Shown here: piece after piece, positions 51,830 to 60,329 of the stretch | Layout of the letters: each line of letters begins with the position of its first letter | Numbering within the stretch: the stretch's first letter is position 1 | Source of the DNA: Paenibacillus mucilaginosus 3016 | GTDB taxonomy: Bacteria > Bacillota > Bacilli > Paenibacillales > NBRC-103111 | Direction: 5' to 3' | Assembly: GCF_000250655.1 (NCBI RefSeq) | Contig: NC_016935.1 | Location: forward strand, 8,016,001 to 8,080,000 | Length of the DNA: 64,000 nt | Translations under genes and position numbers: made by a program | The notes under the pieces: generated by a model | The model's input: the letters and a program-made list of their open reading frames with translations, nothing else | Databases searched by the model: none | Told to the model about the DNA's origin: nothing

Positions 51830-51873
51830 AAAAGAAGCTTACCCGCCGGATAGGGCAGGTAAGCTTCTTTTTG
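51830..51873. terminator. Bidirectional terminator between the ECF operon and yerB
   Basis: AAAAGAAGCTTACC / GGTAAGCTTCTTTT, 14-base perfect arms flanked by A-run and T-run. Confidence 0.85.
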
Positions 51874-51964
51874 CCGCGCTGGAGCCCTCTTTTTACTCGG
51901 AGCAGGATGCCGATCCGGTTCCAAGACCGAGCGGCCTGGCCGCCTGAGGGAACGTGCTTCAACC

Positions 51965-53125
51965 TCAGGGCTGCGTGGTGGGACCGTACGTCACGTGGGA
52001 AGCGAAGTCCGGCGCATTCGGCACGATGAGAATATGCGTCCGGCCCGGGATCAGCTCGACCGCCTTTCCCCCGCTCGCGAACTTGAGGGCTTCGGACGAC
52101 GCGCCCCGGCGCCACTCCCCCTTCTGCGTCCGGCCCTTCTGGAAGATCAGTGCTTCTCCGCCGCCGGTCAGCTTGACGTCGAGCCGTCCTTCCTTGTCGA
52201 GCACCTTATGATCGGCCCCCATAACGATCACATTCTCGGCAGCAAGCTGGCTGCCGTTGTTGAGATCGTGGTGCGGTTCGCCGTCAATGGAGCGCAGATA
52301 CCGCCCGCTCCCGGCCTCATAGCGGTAGCCGACCTTGTAACCCTTGACGAGGAACGTGACGTCCAGCGTTAAGGCCTCCACTGAACCGTCCGGCCCGCCG
52401 GCGGAGACCGGCTGCACTGCCGCGTCAGCGGAGGCGAAGGTGTAAGCCGGAAGCAGAGCCGCGTCCCCCGTCACCGTGAAGCCTCTCCCCTCGGCGCCCG
52501 TCCGGATCTTCTCGAGACTCGTGTACAGGTTATGCGGTGCCTTCCGGCTCTTCTCCCGCCAGAAGGACGGTCCCGCATTGGTGATCTCATCCATGTCGTC
52601 GATCCGCTCTTTCTTCAGCTTCGCGTAGCCGTCCGGGCTGCCTCCCGCGTGCACCTGGATGGCGCCGAAGCTTTTGCCGAGCTCGATAAAATAAGGCCGG
52701 ATGCTGCGTACCGGTCCGATCGGGTTCTGTACGGCGGGACTGCTCTGATAGACCGCCACCAGCCGCGTGATCTCCCCTTCGGCCAGCACCTCCAGCAGCA
52801 TATCCGCATCGCTCAGCCCGCTCTGGGGCCGGGCCTGGGGGGCGTTGTTGATCATCACCATCACCGGGCGCGCGAGTGCCGTCTCTCCGAGGGGCAGCCC
52901 CGTCAGCGGAGCCTTCGGTCCCGGCGGAGGAGAAGGTACGGCAGGCTCGGCCGGTCCGTCGGATTCCGGCTGGACCTTCACCGGGGCCGGCTTTGGCGGC
53001 TGTGCCTCTTCCCCGCCGCCAAGGCTGCAGCCCGCCGTCAGGGCAAGCAGGCCGCCGGCAAGCAGCAGGAGGGCCGCCCTGCGGCACCGCTTTTTCCCCG
53101 GGAGCCCCGTGTTGCGTGCTGTCAT
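51965..53125 (-). CDS. yerB: DUF3048 lipoprotein, YerB family
   Basis: 386 residues. Signal peptide and lipidation Cys near 33 (LALTAGCSLGG), a Pro/Lys-rich linker, then the two DUF3048 parts: PVMVMINNAPQARPQSGLSDAD, AVYQSSPAVQNPIGPVRSIRPYF, SPDGYAKLKKERIDDMD, and the C-terminal GGEALIFQKGRTQKGEW. Family function is unknown; it acts outside the membrane. The ATG at 53125 fits the GAGG better than a GTG at 53137. A single gene between terminators. Confidence 0.88.
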   Translation of the reverse strand: MTARNTGLPGKKRCRRAALLLLAGGLLALTAGCSLGGGEEAQPPKPAPVKVQPESDGPAEPAVPSPPPGPKAPLTGLPLGETALARPVMVMINNAPQARPQSGLSDADMLLEVLAEGEITRLVAVYQSSPAVQNPIGPVRSIRPYFIELGKSFGAIQVHAGGSPDGYAKLKKERIDDMDEITNAGPSFWREKSRKAPHNLYTSLEKIRTGAEGRGFTVTGDAALLPAYTFASADAAVQPVSAGGPDGSVEALTLDVTFLVKGYKVGYRYEAGSGRYLRSIDGEPHHDLNNGSQLAAENVIVMGADHKVLDKEGRLDVKLTGGGEALIFQKGRTQKGEWRRGASSEALKFASGGKAVELIPGRTHILIVPNAPDFASHVTYGPTTQP

Positions 53126-53286
53126 ACTCTCACTCACCTCTCTGATCTGCAGGGAATTTTCTCTAGTAATCTATATTCTAGCAGGTACGGAAATAGAAGT
53201 ACGGATGCCCAAAAAGCGCTATCCCTCTTTTAAACGGATAACGCCGTGGTTTTGTTACCGAATATGCAAATTCGGCTGCGCCCGGT

Positions 53287-54144
53287 TCAGAGACCGGCCA
53301 GCAGTTCCTTCATGTCCTGTGCGTATACCTGCAGCAGCTCCCTTGATCCGAACGTTCCGCTGAAGTCTTCCAGACCCAGGTAGCCGTCATAGCCTACCGC
53401 CGCCAGATCGGCAAGCACCTGCTTCCAGTCGACGATCCCCCCGCTCACCGGCTCCCAGTAAGAGCTCCATTCCCGCTTCCCGTTCTCCCGCCGGCTCTCC
53501 GGCTTCCACCCGGTGTTCTTGACATGGACGTGAGCGAGGTACGGCCCAAGCAGCTCCAGACCGAGGCGGAAGTTCTCATAGCCTTCATGAATCATATTGC
53601 CGGGATCGTACAGGACCCCGACGGCGGCCGGGTCGAACCGGGATACGAGACGATGGGTCAGTCCTGCGCTGGGCGCGATGGTGCGGTGGTGCGTTTCCAC
53701 CAGGCCCTTCACCTTGTAGCGGCGTGCCAGCTCCTCCACCCCGTGCAGATAGGCGATCTCCTCTTCATAAAGCTCATTGTAATTTTTCGTGCGGTCATAT
53801 CCCGGTACGCCGACGCGGATCGCGGAAGCCCCCAGCCGCTTAGCGGCCTTCATGGCCTTCTCCGTCCCTTCGAGATCTCCGGGGGTCAAATAAGGCATGA
53901 CGGAGAGGCTCCGCAGCCCGTGCCCGGATGCGGCCTTCGCGAACCGGTCGAGCTCCTCTTCCGTGCTCCGGGGATCAATGGAGCAGAGATTGCGGCGCCA
54001 AAACGAAGGCGGCTCCTCCTGCGCCTCCGCAGGAATCTCCTTATACCGCCACTCGATGCCTTCGATCCCCGCTTCCTTCGCGGCCTGCGCCAGCTCTTCC
54101 GGCGTCAGGTCCGGGGTAACGACGGTGAATACGGACAATTTCAT
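53287..54144 (-). CDS. Sugar phosphate isomerase/epimerase-like TIM-barrel protein
   Basis: 285 residues of the AP-endonuclease-2/xylose-isomerase-like family: KLSVFTVVTPDLTPEELAQAA, GIEGIEWRY, VKGLVETHH, VGVLYDPGNMIHEGYENF, YLAHVHVKNTGW and YDGYLGLEDFSG, which contain the Glu, His and Asp metal ligands. The substrate is unknown. The ATG at 54144 has GGAGG seven bases upstream. A 16-base palindrome about 100 bases upstream may be its operator. Confidence 0.82.
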   Translation of the reverse strand: MKLSVFTVVTPDLTPEELAQAAKEAGIEGIEWRYKEIPAEAQEEPPSFWRRNLCSIDPRSTEEELDRFAKAASGHGLRSLSVMPYLTPGDLEGTEKAMKAAKRLGASAIRVGVPGYDRTKNYNELYEEEIAYLHGVEELARRYKVKGLVETHHRTIAPSAGLTHRLVSRFDPAAVGVLYDPGNMIHEGYENFRLGLELLGPYLAHVHVKNTGWKPESRRENGKREWSSYWEPVSGGIVDWKQVLADLAAVGYDGYLGLEDFSGTFGSRELLQVYAQDMKELLAGL

Positions 54145-54242
54145 ACGGGTTCCTCCGATCCCAGATCCGATGGATGGGTGATGCTGCAGCTGCAGCTTGT
54201 TACCCGGATTATAACAGGCCGCCGGATGCCTGACTACCACGA

Positions 54243-54258
54243 ATGTTCACGTGAACAT
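54243..54258. promoter_or_regulatory. Perfect palindrome ATGTTCACGTGAACAT
   Basis: Sixteen-base perfect palindrome with a central CpG, of the form recognised by LacI- or GntR-type regulators. It lies about 100 bases upstream of the isomerase gene. No such regulator is adjacent. Confidence 0.45.
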
Positions 54259-54425
54259 CATTTAACTGCAATCGAAGCTGCCCCTAACTGTCTGCTGTTC
54301 CATCACACAGCCTGTACCTCTCCCGCACAGCGGGATTGAACGGCCTTGTCTTCCATGAAGGACGGCCCGACTGTTGAGCCAGCTAAATAGAAACGAGCTA
54401 AAGGCGAGTAATCTTTTGGGATAGA

Positions 54426-54462
54426 TACAAAAAGCCTGCCGAAGCTTCCACCTTCGGCAGGC
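54426..54462 (-). terminator. Terminator of the WYL-DinB-dioxygenase run
   Basis: Minus strand GCCTGCCGAAG / CTTCGGCAGGC, seven-base loop, then TTTTTG. Confidence 0.85.
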
Positions 54463-54513
54463 CCATTCACGCACGTCACACCATTTTCGTTCATCCACAC
54501 GAGCTCTCCGCGG

Positions 54514-55284
54514 CTACCCGAACATCCAACCCGTCAGGCTCAGCGAGCCGTACTGGTACTCCTGGTGCAGCAGCCTGGCCTTGCGCTTCCGGTCAGCCAG
54601 CCCCATTGCCAGGAAGAGCGGATAGAGATGCTCCCGCGTCGGGGCGGCAAGCTTGGCATGAGGCGCCCGGTTCTCGTAGTCGAACAGGGCTTCCAGATCC
54701 CAGACGCCGATCCGCTCTCCGAGCCATTCGTCGAACTCCAGGGCCCAGCGGTCCACCATGGAGGAATCCCACTGCAGCAGCGGGGGATTATGTACGGTCC
54801 CTCCGCTGCCGATGACAAGGATACCCTTGTCCCGGAGAGCGTGCAGCGCCTGGCCAATCCGGTACGGTTCCTCCGGCGCCAGCCTCGGATGAACCGACAG
54901 GGCCACGACGGGAATGTCCGCGGCCGGGTACATCCAGTGAAGGAGCGACCAGACGCCGTGGTCGAGCCCGCGGGCATCGTCGATCTCCGAGGCGATCCCT
55001 TCGGCTGCGAGCTCCTTCCGGATCTGCAGACTGAGCAGGATATCGCCCTGCCCCGGGTAGGTGACGGCATACGCCTCTTCCGGGTAGCCGAAGAAGTCAT
55101 GCAGCGTCTCGTGGCGCGATGCGCCCGAAATCAGCTGAAGCGGACTTTCCCAATGGGCGCTGACGACTACGATGCCCTCCGGTCTCGGCAGATGCCTGCC
55201 GAGGTTGCGGAGGAACCGCGTGTAAGGCAGGTCCTCGGCTGCGAGCAGCGGGGTGCCGTGAGCCAAAAACAGGGTCGGATACAT
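54514..55284 (-). CDS. Extradiol ring-cleavage dioxygenase, DODA/YgiD type
   Basis: 256 residues of the class III extradiol dioxygenase family. The motifs LFLAHGTPLLA, VVSAHWESP, LDHGVWSLLHWMYP and VIGSGGTVHNPP supply the metal-binding His residues and the second-shell His. YgiD relatives cleave DOPA or other catechols; the substrate is unknown here. The ATG at 55284 follows AAGGAG and GGGAGG. It follows the DinB gene by 57 bases. Confidence 0.85.
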   Translation of the reverse strand: MYPTLFLAHGTPLLAAEDLPYTRFLRNLGRHLPRPEGIVVVSAHWESPLQLISGASRHETLHDFFGYPEEAYAVTYPGQGDILLSLQIRKELAAEGIASEIDDARGLDHGVWSLLHWMYPAADIPVVALSVHPRLAPEEPYRIGQALHALRDKGILVIGSGGTVHNPPLLQWDSSMVDRWALEFDEWLGERIGVWDLEALFDYENRAPHAKLAAPTREHLYPLFLAMGLADRKRKARLLHQEYQYGSLSLTGWMFG

Positions 55285-55341
55285 GCCTCCCACTCCTTTC
55301 GGTTGTCGGTGCTTCCTCCGGAGCGGGACCGCAGCCGGAGC

Positions 55342-55878
55342 TTAGGCGCTCTCGAGGCCGAGGAAGGAGTCCAGTTCCCGCTGCTGCCGGAGGTGGTGAC
55401 GGAAGTGCATTTCGATCAGGGCGAACCATTCTACGGCATTCATCGCCCCCAGCCGCGGATGGGGAACGCGGCGGTCTGCCGGGATGGCCGCGAGCTGCGC
55501 CTCAACCTCGCGGCACTCTCCCCTCAGCTTCTCCAGACGGGCACGCAGCGAATCCGCCTCTTCGGTATTGGGCGGCGTGTACGCGTCCGTCGGAGGCACG
55601 GCGATTTTGATCGGCGGGAAGGCGCCCAGACGGAAGACCGCTTCTCCCGCTTCGCTCTTGCTTCCCTCCGGCTGGCCTTCTCCGTTCCGGCAGGCCGTTA
55701 TGGCTCTCATCTGCATATGAAAGGCCGTATTGAGCAGGTGCGTATAGACCTGACCGACCGACCAGGCCTCAGGGGATGGCTGCCGGTGCAGCTGCTCGGG
55801 GGTATAGCGGCCGAGGGCTTCCTCATACTGTCCGATCAAGAGTTCAAGGTCCTTCAGAATGCGGTTCGTTTCGCTCAT
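55342..55878 (-). CDS. DinB-family metal-dependent protein
   Basis: 178 residues, four-helix DinB/YfiT fold. The metal-binding histidines lie in VYTHLLNTAFHM and in EMHFRHHLRQQ. DinB proteins include thiol transferases for bacillithiol, but most are uncharacterised. A good AAGGAG precedes the ATG. It lies 71 bases after the WYL regulator. Confidence 0.82.
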   Translation of the reverse strand: MSETNRILKDLELLIGQYEEALGRYTPEQLHRQPSPEAWSVGQVYTHLLNTAFHMQMRAITACRNGEGQPEGSKSEAGEAVFRLGAFPPIKIAVPPTDAYTPPNTEEADSLRARLEKLRGECREVEAQLAAIPADRRVPHPRLGAMNAVEWFALIEMHFRHHLRQQRELDSFLGLESA

Positions 55879-55949
55879 GGTTCATTCTCCTTCTTATGGG
55901 CTTCGGATGAGTCTACGAAACCCAGCATACCAGAGCGCTCCTGACAGCC

Positions 55950-56918
55950 TTATGTCAGGAAGTTCGCAGGGCTCTCGTACAAGCTGAACATCCTATGTGC
56001 CTCTTCGGCCACCCGCCTGCCGAGGCTCGGCGGCTCCAGCACGACCGCTCCCGCTCCCCAGCCAAGCAGCCACGGGAGAATTTCAAGCTCATAGCGTACC
56101 TGCAGCGTAAGCAGCAGGGTTCCGGTATCCGGCTCCTCCAGCACATGCGTGACATAGAAGAAGCTCGGAGATTCCTTATAGCGTGCAGCCGCTTCGCCCG
56201 ACAGCCGGACCACGACTTGGACCGGCCGGTCACCGGACGGGGTATACCGCTGAAGATCGAAGTCCGCCGGACGGGCGAACGTCCGGCCGGTCATCTGCAG
56301 CTCCTCCATCCGCTCCAGACGGAACTGCCTCAGCCCGCCGCGCAGCAGACAGTGACCGATGAGATACCAGCTGCCCTGCGAATGGACGAGCCCATAAGGC
56401 TCCACCTCCCGCAGCTCGCCCGGCCCGTTTCTTCCTTCCTGCAGCCGCGCCCTTCCGGTATACCGGAAGCGGACGGCCCGTTCCTCCCGGACAGCCAGAT
56501 TGAGCTGGTCCAGCTTCTCTTCCGTCTGAGGAAGCCACCGGAAGCGCAGCCTGCCCCGTACGGCTTCGAACTCCTCGCGGACCTCCGCGGGCAGCACGGC
56601 TTCCAGCTTGGCCCGGGCGGCCTGCCCGGCTTCCCGGTAGACCTCTCCCAGCAGCCGCAGAACCGCATCGCTTCCGAGGAGCAGGGTTGCCGCTTCCTCG
56701 GCCCGGAAGGATAGCGGCGGCAGGAAATAGCCTTCCATCAGGGAGTAGCCGAGGCCCGGCACAGCCACCACCGGCACTCCCGCTTCGCTCAGGGCCTGCA
56801 TATCCCGGTATACGGTCCGGACACTGGTTTCGAACAGCTCGGCCAGGTCCTCGGCCCGTACCCGGCGCCGCTTCTGCAGCTCCAGCAGCATCGCCATTAA
56901 CCGGTCGGTCCGGTTCAT
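55950..56918 (-). CDS. WYL-domain transcriptional regulator (YafY/DeoR-like)
   Basis: 322 residues. An N-terminal HTH (MLLELQKRRRVRAEDLAELF, SVRTVYRDMQALSEAG), a WYL domain around 135-215 (VRFRYTGRARLQ, EPYGLVHSQGSWYLIGHC, FRLERMEEL) and a C-terminal WCX extension. WYL domains sense nucleic-acid or other ligands and often control damage responses. It probably regulates the run it begins (DinB, dioxygenase). Confidence 0.88.
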   Translation of the reverse strand: MNRTDRLMAMLLELQKRRRVRAEDLAELFETSVRTVYRDMQALSEAGVPVVAVPGLGYSLMEGYFLPPLSFRAEEAATLLLGSDAVLRLLGEVYREAGQAARAKLEAVLPAEVREEFEAVRGRLRFRWLPQTEEKLDQLNLAVREERAVRFRYTGRARLQEGRNGPGELREVEPYGLVHSQGSWYLIGHCLLRGGLRQFRLERMEELQMTGRTFARPADFDLQRYTPSGDRPVQVVVRLSGEAAARYKESPSFFYVTHVLEEPDTGTLLLTLQVRYELEILPWLLGWGAGAVVLEPPSLGRRVAEEAHRMFSLYESPANFLT

Positions 56919-56993
56919 GGGCGTTCCCCCCTCCCGATCTTGGTTATAGTTAGACTATTCCATAGATGCTCCGACTCTTCCTTCCCCGCACAG

Positions 56994-57047
56994 CAAAAAA
57001 AGATCCGGTACCGAAGTCCCCAGGTTCGGGCCTCCTTCCGGATCTTT
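56994..57047 (-). terminator. Terminator after the thioredoxin gene
   Basis: Minus strand AGATCCGG / CCGGATCT arms with an internal imperfect stem, followed by TTTTTTTG. Confidence 0.75.
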
Positions 57048-57072
57048 CTCTTTGAACACATGCTGCCATAGG

Positions 57073-57390
57073 TTACAGCTGCTCGCGAACCCAGGCTTCC
57101 AGCTGGGCCAGCGGCACGAATCCCACCTGCGTCCCCACTTCCCGGCCGTCTTTGAACAGCTTCAGGGTCGGGATGCTCATGATGCCGTATTTGCCGGCCG
57201 TGTCGGGATTGTCATCCACGTTGACCTTCACGATGGAGAGCGTATCGCCAAGCTTTCCGCCGAGCTCTTCCAGCACGGGAGCGATCATTTTGCACGGTCC
57301 GCACCACGGCGCCCAGAAGTCCACGAGAACTACCCCCTGTGCGATGGCCGACTCGAACTGCTCTTCTTTGGTAATGGATACGATAGACAT
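57073..57390 (-). CDS. trxA: Thioredoxin
   Basis: A 105-residue classic thioredoxin with the active site WAPWCGPCKM, the buried NVDDNPDTAGKYGI segment and the cis-Pro in SIPTLKLF. It reduces protein disulfides in the cytoplasm. The ATG at 57390 is preceded by GGAGGAGTG. It follows the 135-residue gene by 66 bases on the same strand and ends at a terminator. Confidence 0.95.
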   Translation of the reverse strand: MSIVSITKEEQFESAIAQGVVLVDFWAPWCGPCKMIAPVLEELGGKLGDTLSIVKVNVDDNPDTAGKYGIMSIPTLKLFKDGREVGTQVGFVPLAQLEAWVREQL

Positions 57391-57456
57391 GATTACACTC
57401 ACTCCTCCTATATATAAGAGACTCAAGGATTCGCTGGCGGCTGCCGGAGGGGCATT

Positions 57457-57864
57457 CTACCGCAGGAATCCGGGGTTGAAGCGTCTGCGGAAGGGAGAGA
57501 GGCCGGATGCGGACCCCGGAGTTCCCGTACCGTTCGCATGGCTCGGCCATGCGGCTTCGGCCGCCGACTTGCGCTCGCTGAGCTCCTTGAACCACTCGCG
57601 GTCGCGTGTGATCAGCGCCACTTCGATCAGTCCGCGCAGCGCCTCCACATCCGACAGCAGGTCGTCCGGCAGCTTCATCAGCTTGAACGGTCTGGCTTCC
57701 GCCAGCGTCCCTACCCGCTCCGTGCGGTCGCACTGTGTCAAGCGCACCCGGATTCTCCCGTCATCGTTCATCGATTCGATATACCCAATGAAACGCTCGT
57801 CCTGTAAGGTCGTTCCGCTCACCCAATCCCCTTCTTGCAGCAGCATCGGATTATAAGCCGTCAT
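57457..57864 (-). CDS. Small protein with IDEAL-like segment, unknown function
   Basis: 135 residues. The N-terminal part looks like a small beta barrel (LLQEGDWVSGTTLQDERFIGY, RIRVRLTQCDR). Residues 75-98 (LRGLIEVALITRDREWFKEL) resemble the IDEAL motif, about 20 residues found in several Bacillales proteins. The C-terminus is disordered and basic. Function is unknown. It is on the same strand just upstream of trxA. Confidence 0.5.
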   Translation of the reverse strand: MTAYNPMLLQEGDWVSGTTLQDERFIGYIESMNDDGRIRVRLTQCDRTERVGTLAEARPFKLMKLPDDLLSDVEALRGLIEVALITRDREWFKELSERKSAAEAAWPSHANGTGTPGSASGLSPFRRRFNPGFLR

Positions 57865-57976
57865 CTTCGGTCACCCTCTCCTCTTTTTATATACTTAACC
57901 GCTTTTTACATAATTAACCTACAGGAGAGTACTGAAACATTATTAGTAACAGTTTGGGGAGAGAAAAAGAAGCACC

Positions 57977-58408
57977 TTAGCGCTTCTCCCGCTGGGCGGT
58001 CTTCAACCGGTCGAGCACCTCGCGCAGCGTTAGACGCTCCAGGTACTGCAGCATGCCTTCCTCCGCTTCCGTGAAGATGCCGTCCATGACGCCCGAGATG
58101 TTGCAGGCGATCAAGCACTCTTCCTCCACACTGCCGGAGCACCATGACGGCTTGATCGAGCCGATGGAGGTAACCCGGTAAATCTCGGCCAGGGTTACTT
58201 CGTCCGGATTACAGCTGAGAATGAATCCCCCTCCGCTGCCTTCCTTCGTCGCCACATAGCCTCTCTTCTTCAGGCAGGCCATGACCTTGCGTACCCGGGC
58301 GGGGTGCGTGCAGACATTGTGGGCGATGACATCGCTGGTAGCCATGTGATCCGGCCGGTAGGCGAGAAGTACGAGACTGTGTACCGCAATCGTGAATTCG
58401 CTGTTCAA
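57977..58408 (-). CDS. Rrf2-family transcriptional regulator
   Basis: 143 residues. An N-terminal winged helix (MATSDVIAHNVCTHPARVRKV, GGGFILSCNPDEVTLAEIYR) and a C-terminal segment with cysteines (SWCSGSVEEECLIACNISG). Rrf2 proteins such as IscR and NsrR bind an iron-sulfur cluster with three Cys; here the spacing is closer to cysteine-poor YwnA-like members, so cluster binding is uncertain. A perfect inverted repeat overlaps its own promoter, indicating autoregulation. Confidence 0.87.
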   Translation of the reverse strand: MNSEFTIAVHSLVLLAYRPDHMATSDVIAHNVCTHPARVRKVMACLKKRGYVATKEGSGGGFILSCNPDEVTLAEIYRVTSIGSIKPSWCSGSVEEECLIACNISGVMDGIFTEAEEGMLQYLERLTLREVLDRLKTAQREKR

Positions 58409-58430
58409 CGTTTGCCCTCCCTTATCCCTG

Positions 58431-58455
58431 TACTGTAATTATATTTATTACAGTA
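58431..58455. promoter_or_regulatory. Operator TACTGTAAT-N7-ATTACAGTA, probable Rrf2 autoregulatory site
   Basis: Nine-base perfect arms around a TATATTT centre, 23 bases upstream of the Rrf2 gene and overlapping its -10 box. Confidence 0.75.
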
Positions 58456-58466
58456 AGATTTGTCAA
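58438..58466 (-). promoter_or_regulatory. SigA promoter of the Rrf2 gene
   Basis: Minus strand TTGACA (58466-58461), 17 bases, TATAAT (58443-58438): both hexamers match consensus exactly. Confidence 0.8.
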
Positions 58467-58530
58467 GACATCCTCCGCCCTTTTCTTCCAGGGGGATTTA
58501 GCCCTGGTGAGAGTTCCATTCTGATATTTT

Positions 58531-58564
58531 CAAAAGACCGGCCCCCTATGCAGGGAGACCGGCC
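58531..58564 (-). terminator. Imperfect terminator after the Gln-rich protein gene
   Basis: Minus strand CCGG..CCCT / AGGG..CCGG with an internal loop, then TCTTTTG. Confidence 0.45.
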
Positions 58565-58598
58565 TTAGATAGATCCGGGCGGCGAAGGCCGGCCATCA

Positions 58599-58937
58599 TT
58601 ATTGATACAGGGAGCTGCTGCGGTAGAACTGGTTTTGAGGCTGCTGCGCGAAGATACCCGCATTCACCGTGTTCAGCTGTGCCAGGTTCTGCTCAATGCG
58701 GGCACAAGCTTGAGCTACCTGCTGCATCTGCTGCATAGCCACTTGATGACCCTGCAGCGCCGTTTGGATGACACGCACCGCTTGACGCTCACGCTGAGCG
58801 AGAAGCTCCAGCTGCTGGGCATTCTGCTGCTCCTGCTGCAGCATTCTTTGATACTCTGCGCTGGCCAGCTGCGTTTGCTGCATAAGCTGCTGGATCGTTT
58901 GCTGGCACTGGTTGAGCTGCGAAGTCAGGTTGTACAT
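58599..58937 (-). CDS. Gln-rich coiled-coil small protein, unknown function
   Basis: 112 residues, about 28 percent Gln (LNQCQQTIQQLMQQTQ, YQRMLQQEQQNAQQ), predicted to be one long helical bundle. No signal peptide or membrane segment. GGAGG lies upstream of the ATG. Such Gln-rich proteins are common in spore coats of Bacillales, so a spore role is possible but not shown. Confidence 0.6.
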   Translation of the reverse strand: MYNLTSQLNQCQQTIQQLMQQTQLASAEYQRMLQQEQQNAQQLELLAQRERQAVRVIQTALQGHQVAMQQMQQVAQACARIEQNLAQLNTVNAGIFAQQPQNQFYRSSSLYQ

Positions 58938-59114
58938 GGAATGGTAAACCTCCTAAGGAAAGTTTGAGTTCAGCCCGGTTTGGACCCATCCTATTTTGCA
59001 TTAAGCTTCCTTTCCTTATGCATGGAGCCCCGGCACAATTCAGGCCGGTCACACGGCCATTCCTGCTCTGGAGACGTACACAGTACGGTACCATCCGGCT
59101 GCCTATAGGGAACA

Positions 59115-59151
59115 CAAAAACCCTCTCTCCGGCGTTCCGGAGAAGAGGGTT
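59115..59151 (-). terminator. Terminator after the iron-binding lipoprotein gene
   Basis: Minus strand AACCCTCTTCTCCGG / CCGGAGAGAGGGTT, then TTTGTG; loop of four bases. Confidence 0.75.
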
Positions 59152-59175
59152 CTTGTATTTTATGCCCGTAAAGAT

Positions 59176-60174
59176 TTATTTAATTTCATAAATCTTGGCG
59201 AGGTCATCGAGCAACAGGTTGGCTGCTTTGACACCGCCCGCCGTATTCCAGATGGCGTCATTGACTTTGTGCACTTTGCCTGCCTTCACCACGTTCAGGT
59301 TCTTCCAGAGCGCATCGTTCAGCCAATCCTGCTCCTGCTGGCTGGCTTTGTTGTCCCCGGTTTCGTACGTGAAGTAGAAGAGCATGTCGGCATCCACTTC
59401 AGGCAGACGCTCCTTTGTGATTTCCTCTACGAACGTATCCTTGTACTTGTTCTCCGGGCGCTTGATGCCGAGTTGGTTGAAAATAATACCCGTGAACGTA
59501 TCCTGCAGGTAGATTCTCGTCTTGCCGGCCATGAAGCGGACTACGGATACCTTCTGGTTCAGCTTGTCGCCCGCCTTCGCCTTGATGTCGGCGATCCGCT
59601 TGTCGAAATCGGCGATCACCTTCTCGCCTTCATCCTTCTTGCCTACCGTTTCCGCATAGAGGCGGTAGTTGTTCTTCCACTCGCCGCGGAGCGTTTCGGA
59701 GAAGACGGTTGGAGCAATAGCCTTCAGCTGGTCGTACACTTTCTCTTGGCGCATCTTGTTCCCGATGATGAGGTCCGGCTTCAGGGATGCGATCAGCTCG
59801 AGGTTCGGCTGGCTCTCTTCCCCTACTACCGTTACGCCTTCCATCTCGGACTTGATATGATCATACCATGGGCTACCTGTCCAGGACTTGACGGCACCTA
59901 CCGGCTTGATCCCGAGGGAGAGCAGGGCTTCCGTGCCTTCATTGGTCAGGATCACGACGCGCTTCGGAGCGGCCGGAACTTCGGTTTCCCCCATGACGTG
60001 CTTGATTTTACGCGGGCCTTCCGCAGCCGTCTTGTTTTCCGTACCTCCGGCTGTGCTTGGTGCGGCCTGCTCGGCCGGTTTCGATCCGCATGCCGTCAGA
60101 AAGACGGACAGCATCATGACGAGGGCGAGGAGCAGTGAAGATTTTTTGCCGATCATTCCTGTAAAACGTTGCAT
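59176..60174 (-). CDS. Iron-siderophore-binding lipoprotein (PF01497 family)
   Basis: 332 residues. Signal peptide and lipidation Cys29 (LSVFLTACGSKP), then a class III binding domain: RVVILTNEGTEALLSLGIKPVG, LELIASLKPDLIIGNKM, GEKVIADFDKRIADIKAK, KVHKVNDAIWN. It should deliver ferric siderophore to the permeases encoded divergently. The ATG at 60174 follows a perfect AGGAGG; a longer reading to 60378 would cross the Fur box and promoter. The siderophore type is unknown. Confidence 0.9.
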   Translation of the reverse strand: MQRFTGMIGKKSSLLLALVMMLSVFLTACGSKPAEQAAPSTAGGTENKTAAEGPRKIKHVMGETEVPAAPKRVVILTNEGTEALLSLGIKPVGAVKSWTGSPWYDHIKSEMEGVTVVGEESQPNLELIASLKPDLIIGNKMRQEKVYDQLKAIAPTVFSETLRGEWKNNYRLYAETVGKKDEGEKVIADFDKRIADIKAKAGDKLNQKVSVVRFMAGKTRIYLQDTFTGIIFNQLGIKRPENKYKDTFVEEITKERLPEVDADMLFYFTYETGDNKASQQEQDWLNDALWKNLNVVKAGKVHKVNDAIWNTAGGVKAANLLLDDLAKIYEIK

Positions 60175-60244
60175 AAGTGACCTCCTGATGTCGTAAATAA
60201 ACAGTGTCCGGCTGATTTCTCTGTCTGTAGGCTCTGCCGGCGGT

Positions 60245-60259
60245 TGATAACGGTTATCA
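60245..60259. promoter_or_regulatory. Fur box 1: TGATAAC-G-GTTATCA
   Basis: Perfect 7-1-7 inverted repeat matching the Bacillus Fur box, just downstream of the predicted start of the lipoprotein transcript. Confidence 0.85.
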
Positions 60260-60271
60260 TTTACTTCGTTC

Positions 60272-60300
60272 ATAGTAAAGGCTCCCATTCGGCTTGTCAA
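60272..60300 (-). promoter_or_regulatory. SigA promoter of the iron-binding lipoprotein
   Basis: Minus strand TTGACA (60300-60295), 17 bases, TACTAT (60277-60272). Confidence 0.7.
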
Positions 60301-60308
60301 CCTTTTTT

Positions 60309-60323
60309 TGATAATGATTCTCA
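60309..60323. promoter_or_regulatory. Fur box 2: TGATAAT-G-ATTCTCA
   Basis: 7-1-7 Fur box with one mismatch in the right arm, in the centre of the divergent region. Confidence 0.75.
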
Positions 60324-60329
60324 AATTCA

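Larger units (their letters stand above)
54145..54513. other. Intergenic region without a supported gene
   Basis: About 370 bases with a palindrome at 54243 and a terminator at 54426. Short overlapping open frames occur but have no ribosome site and overlap the terminator, so I do not call them. Confidence 0.5.

Noticed and set aside
54262-54500. Two overlapping short minus-strand open frames
   Set aside because: No ribosome site, overlap with a strong terminator, no similarity to known families.
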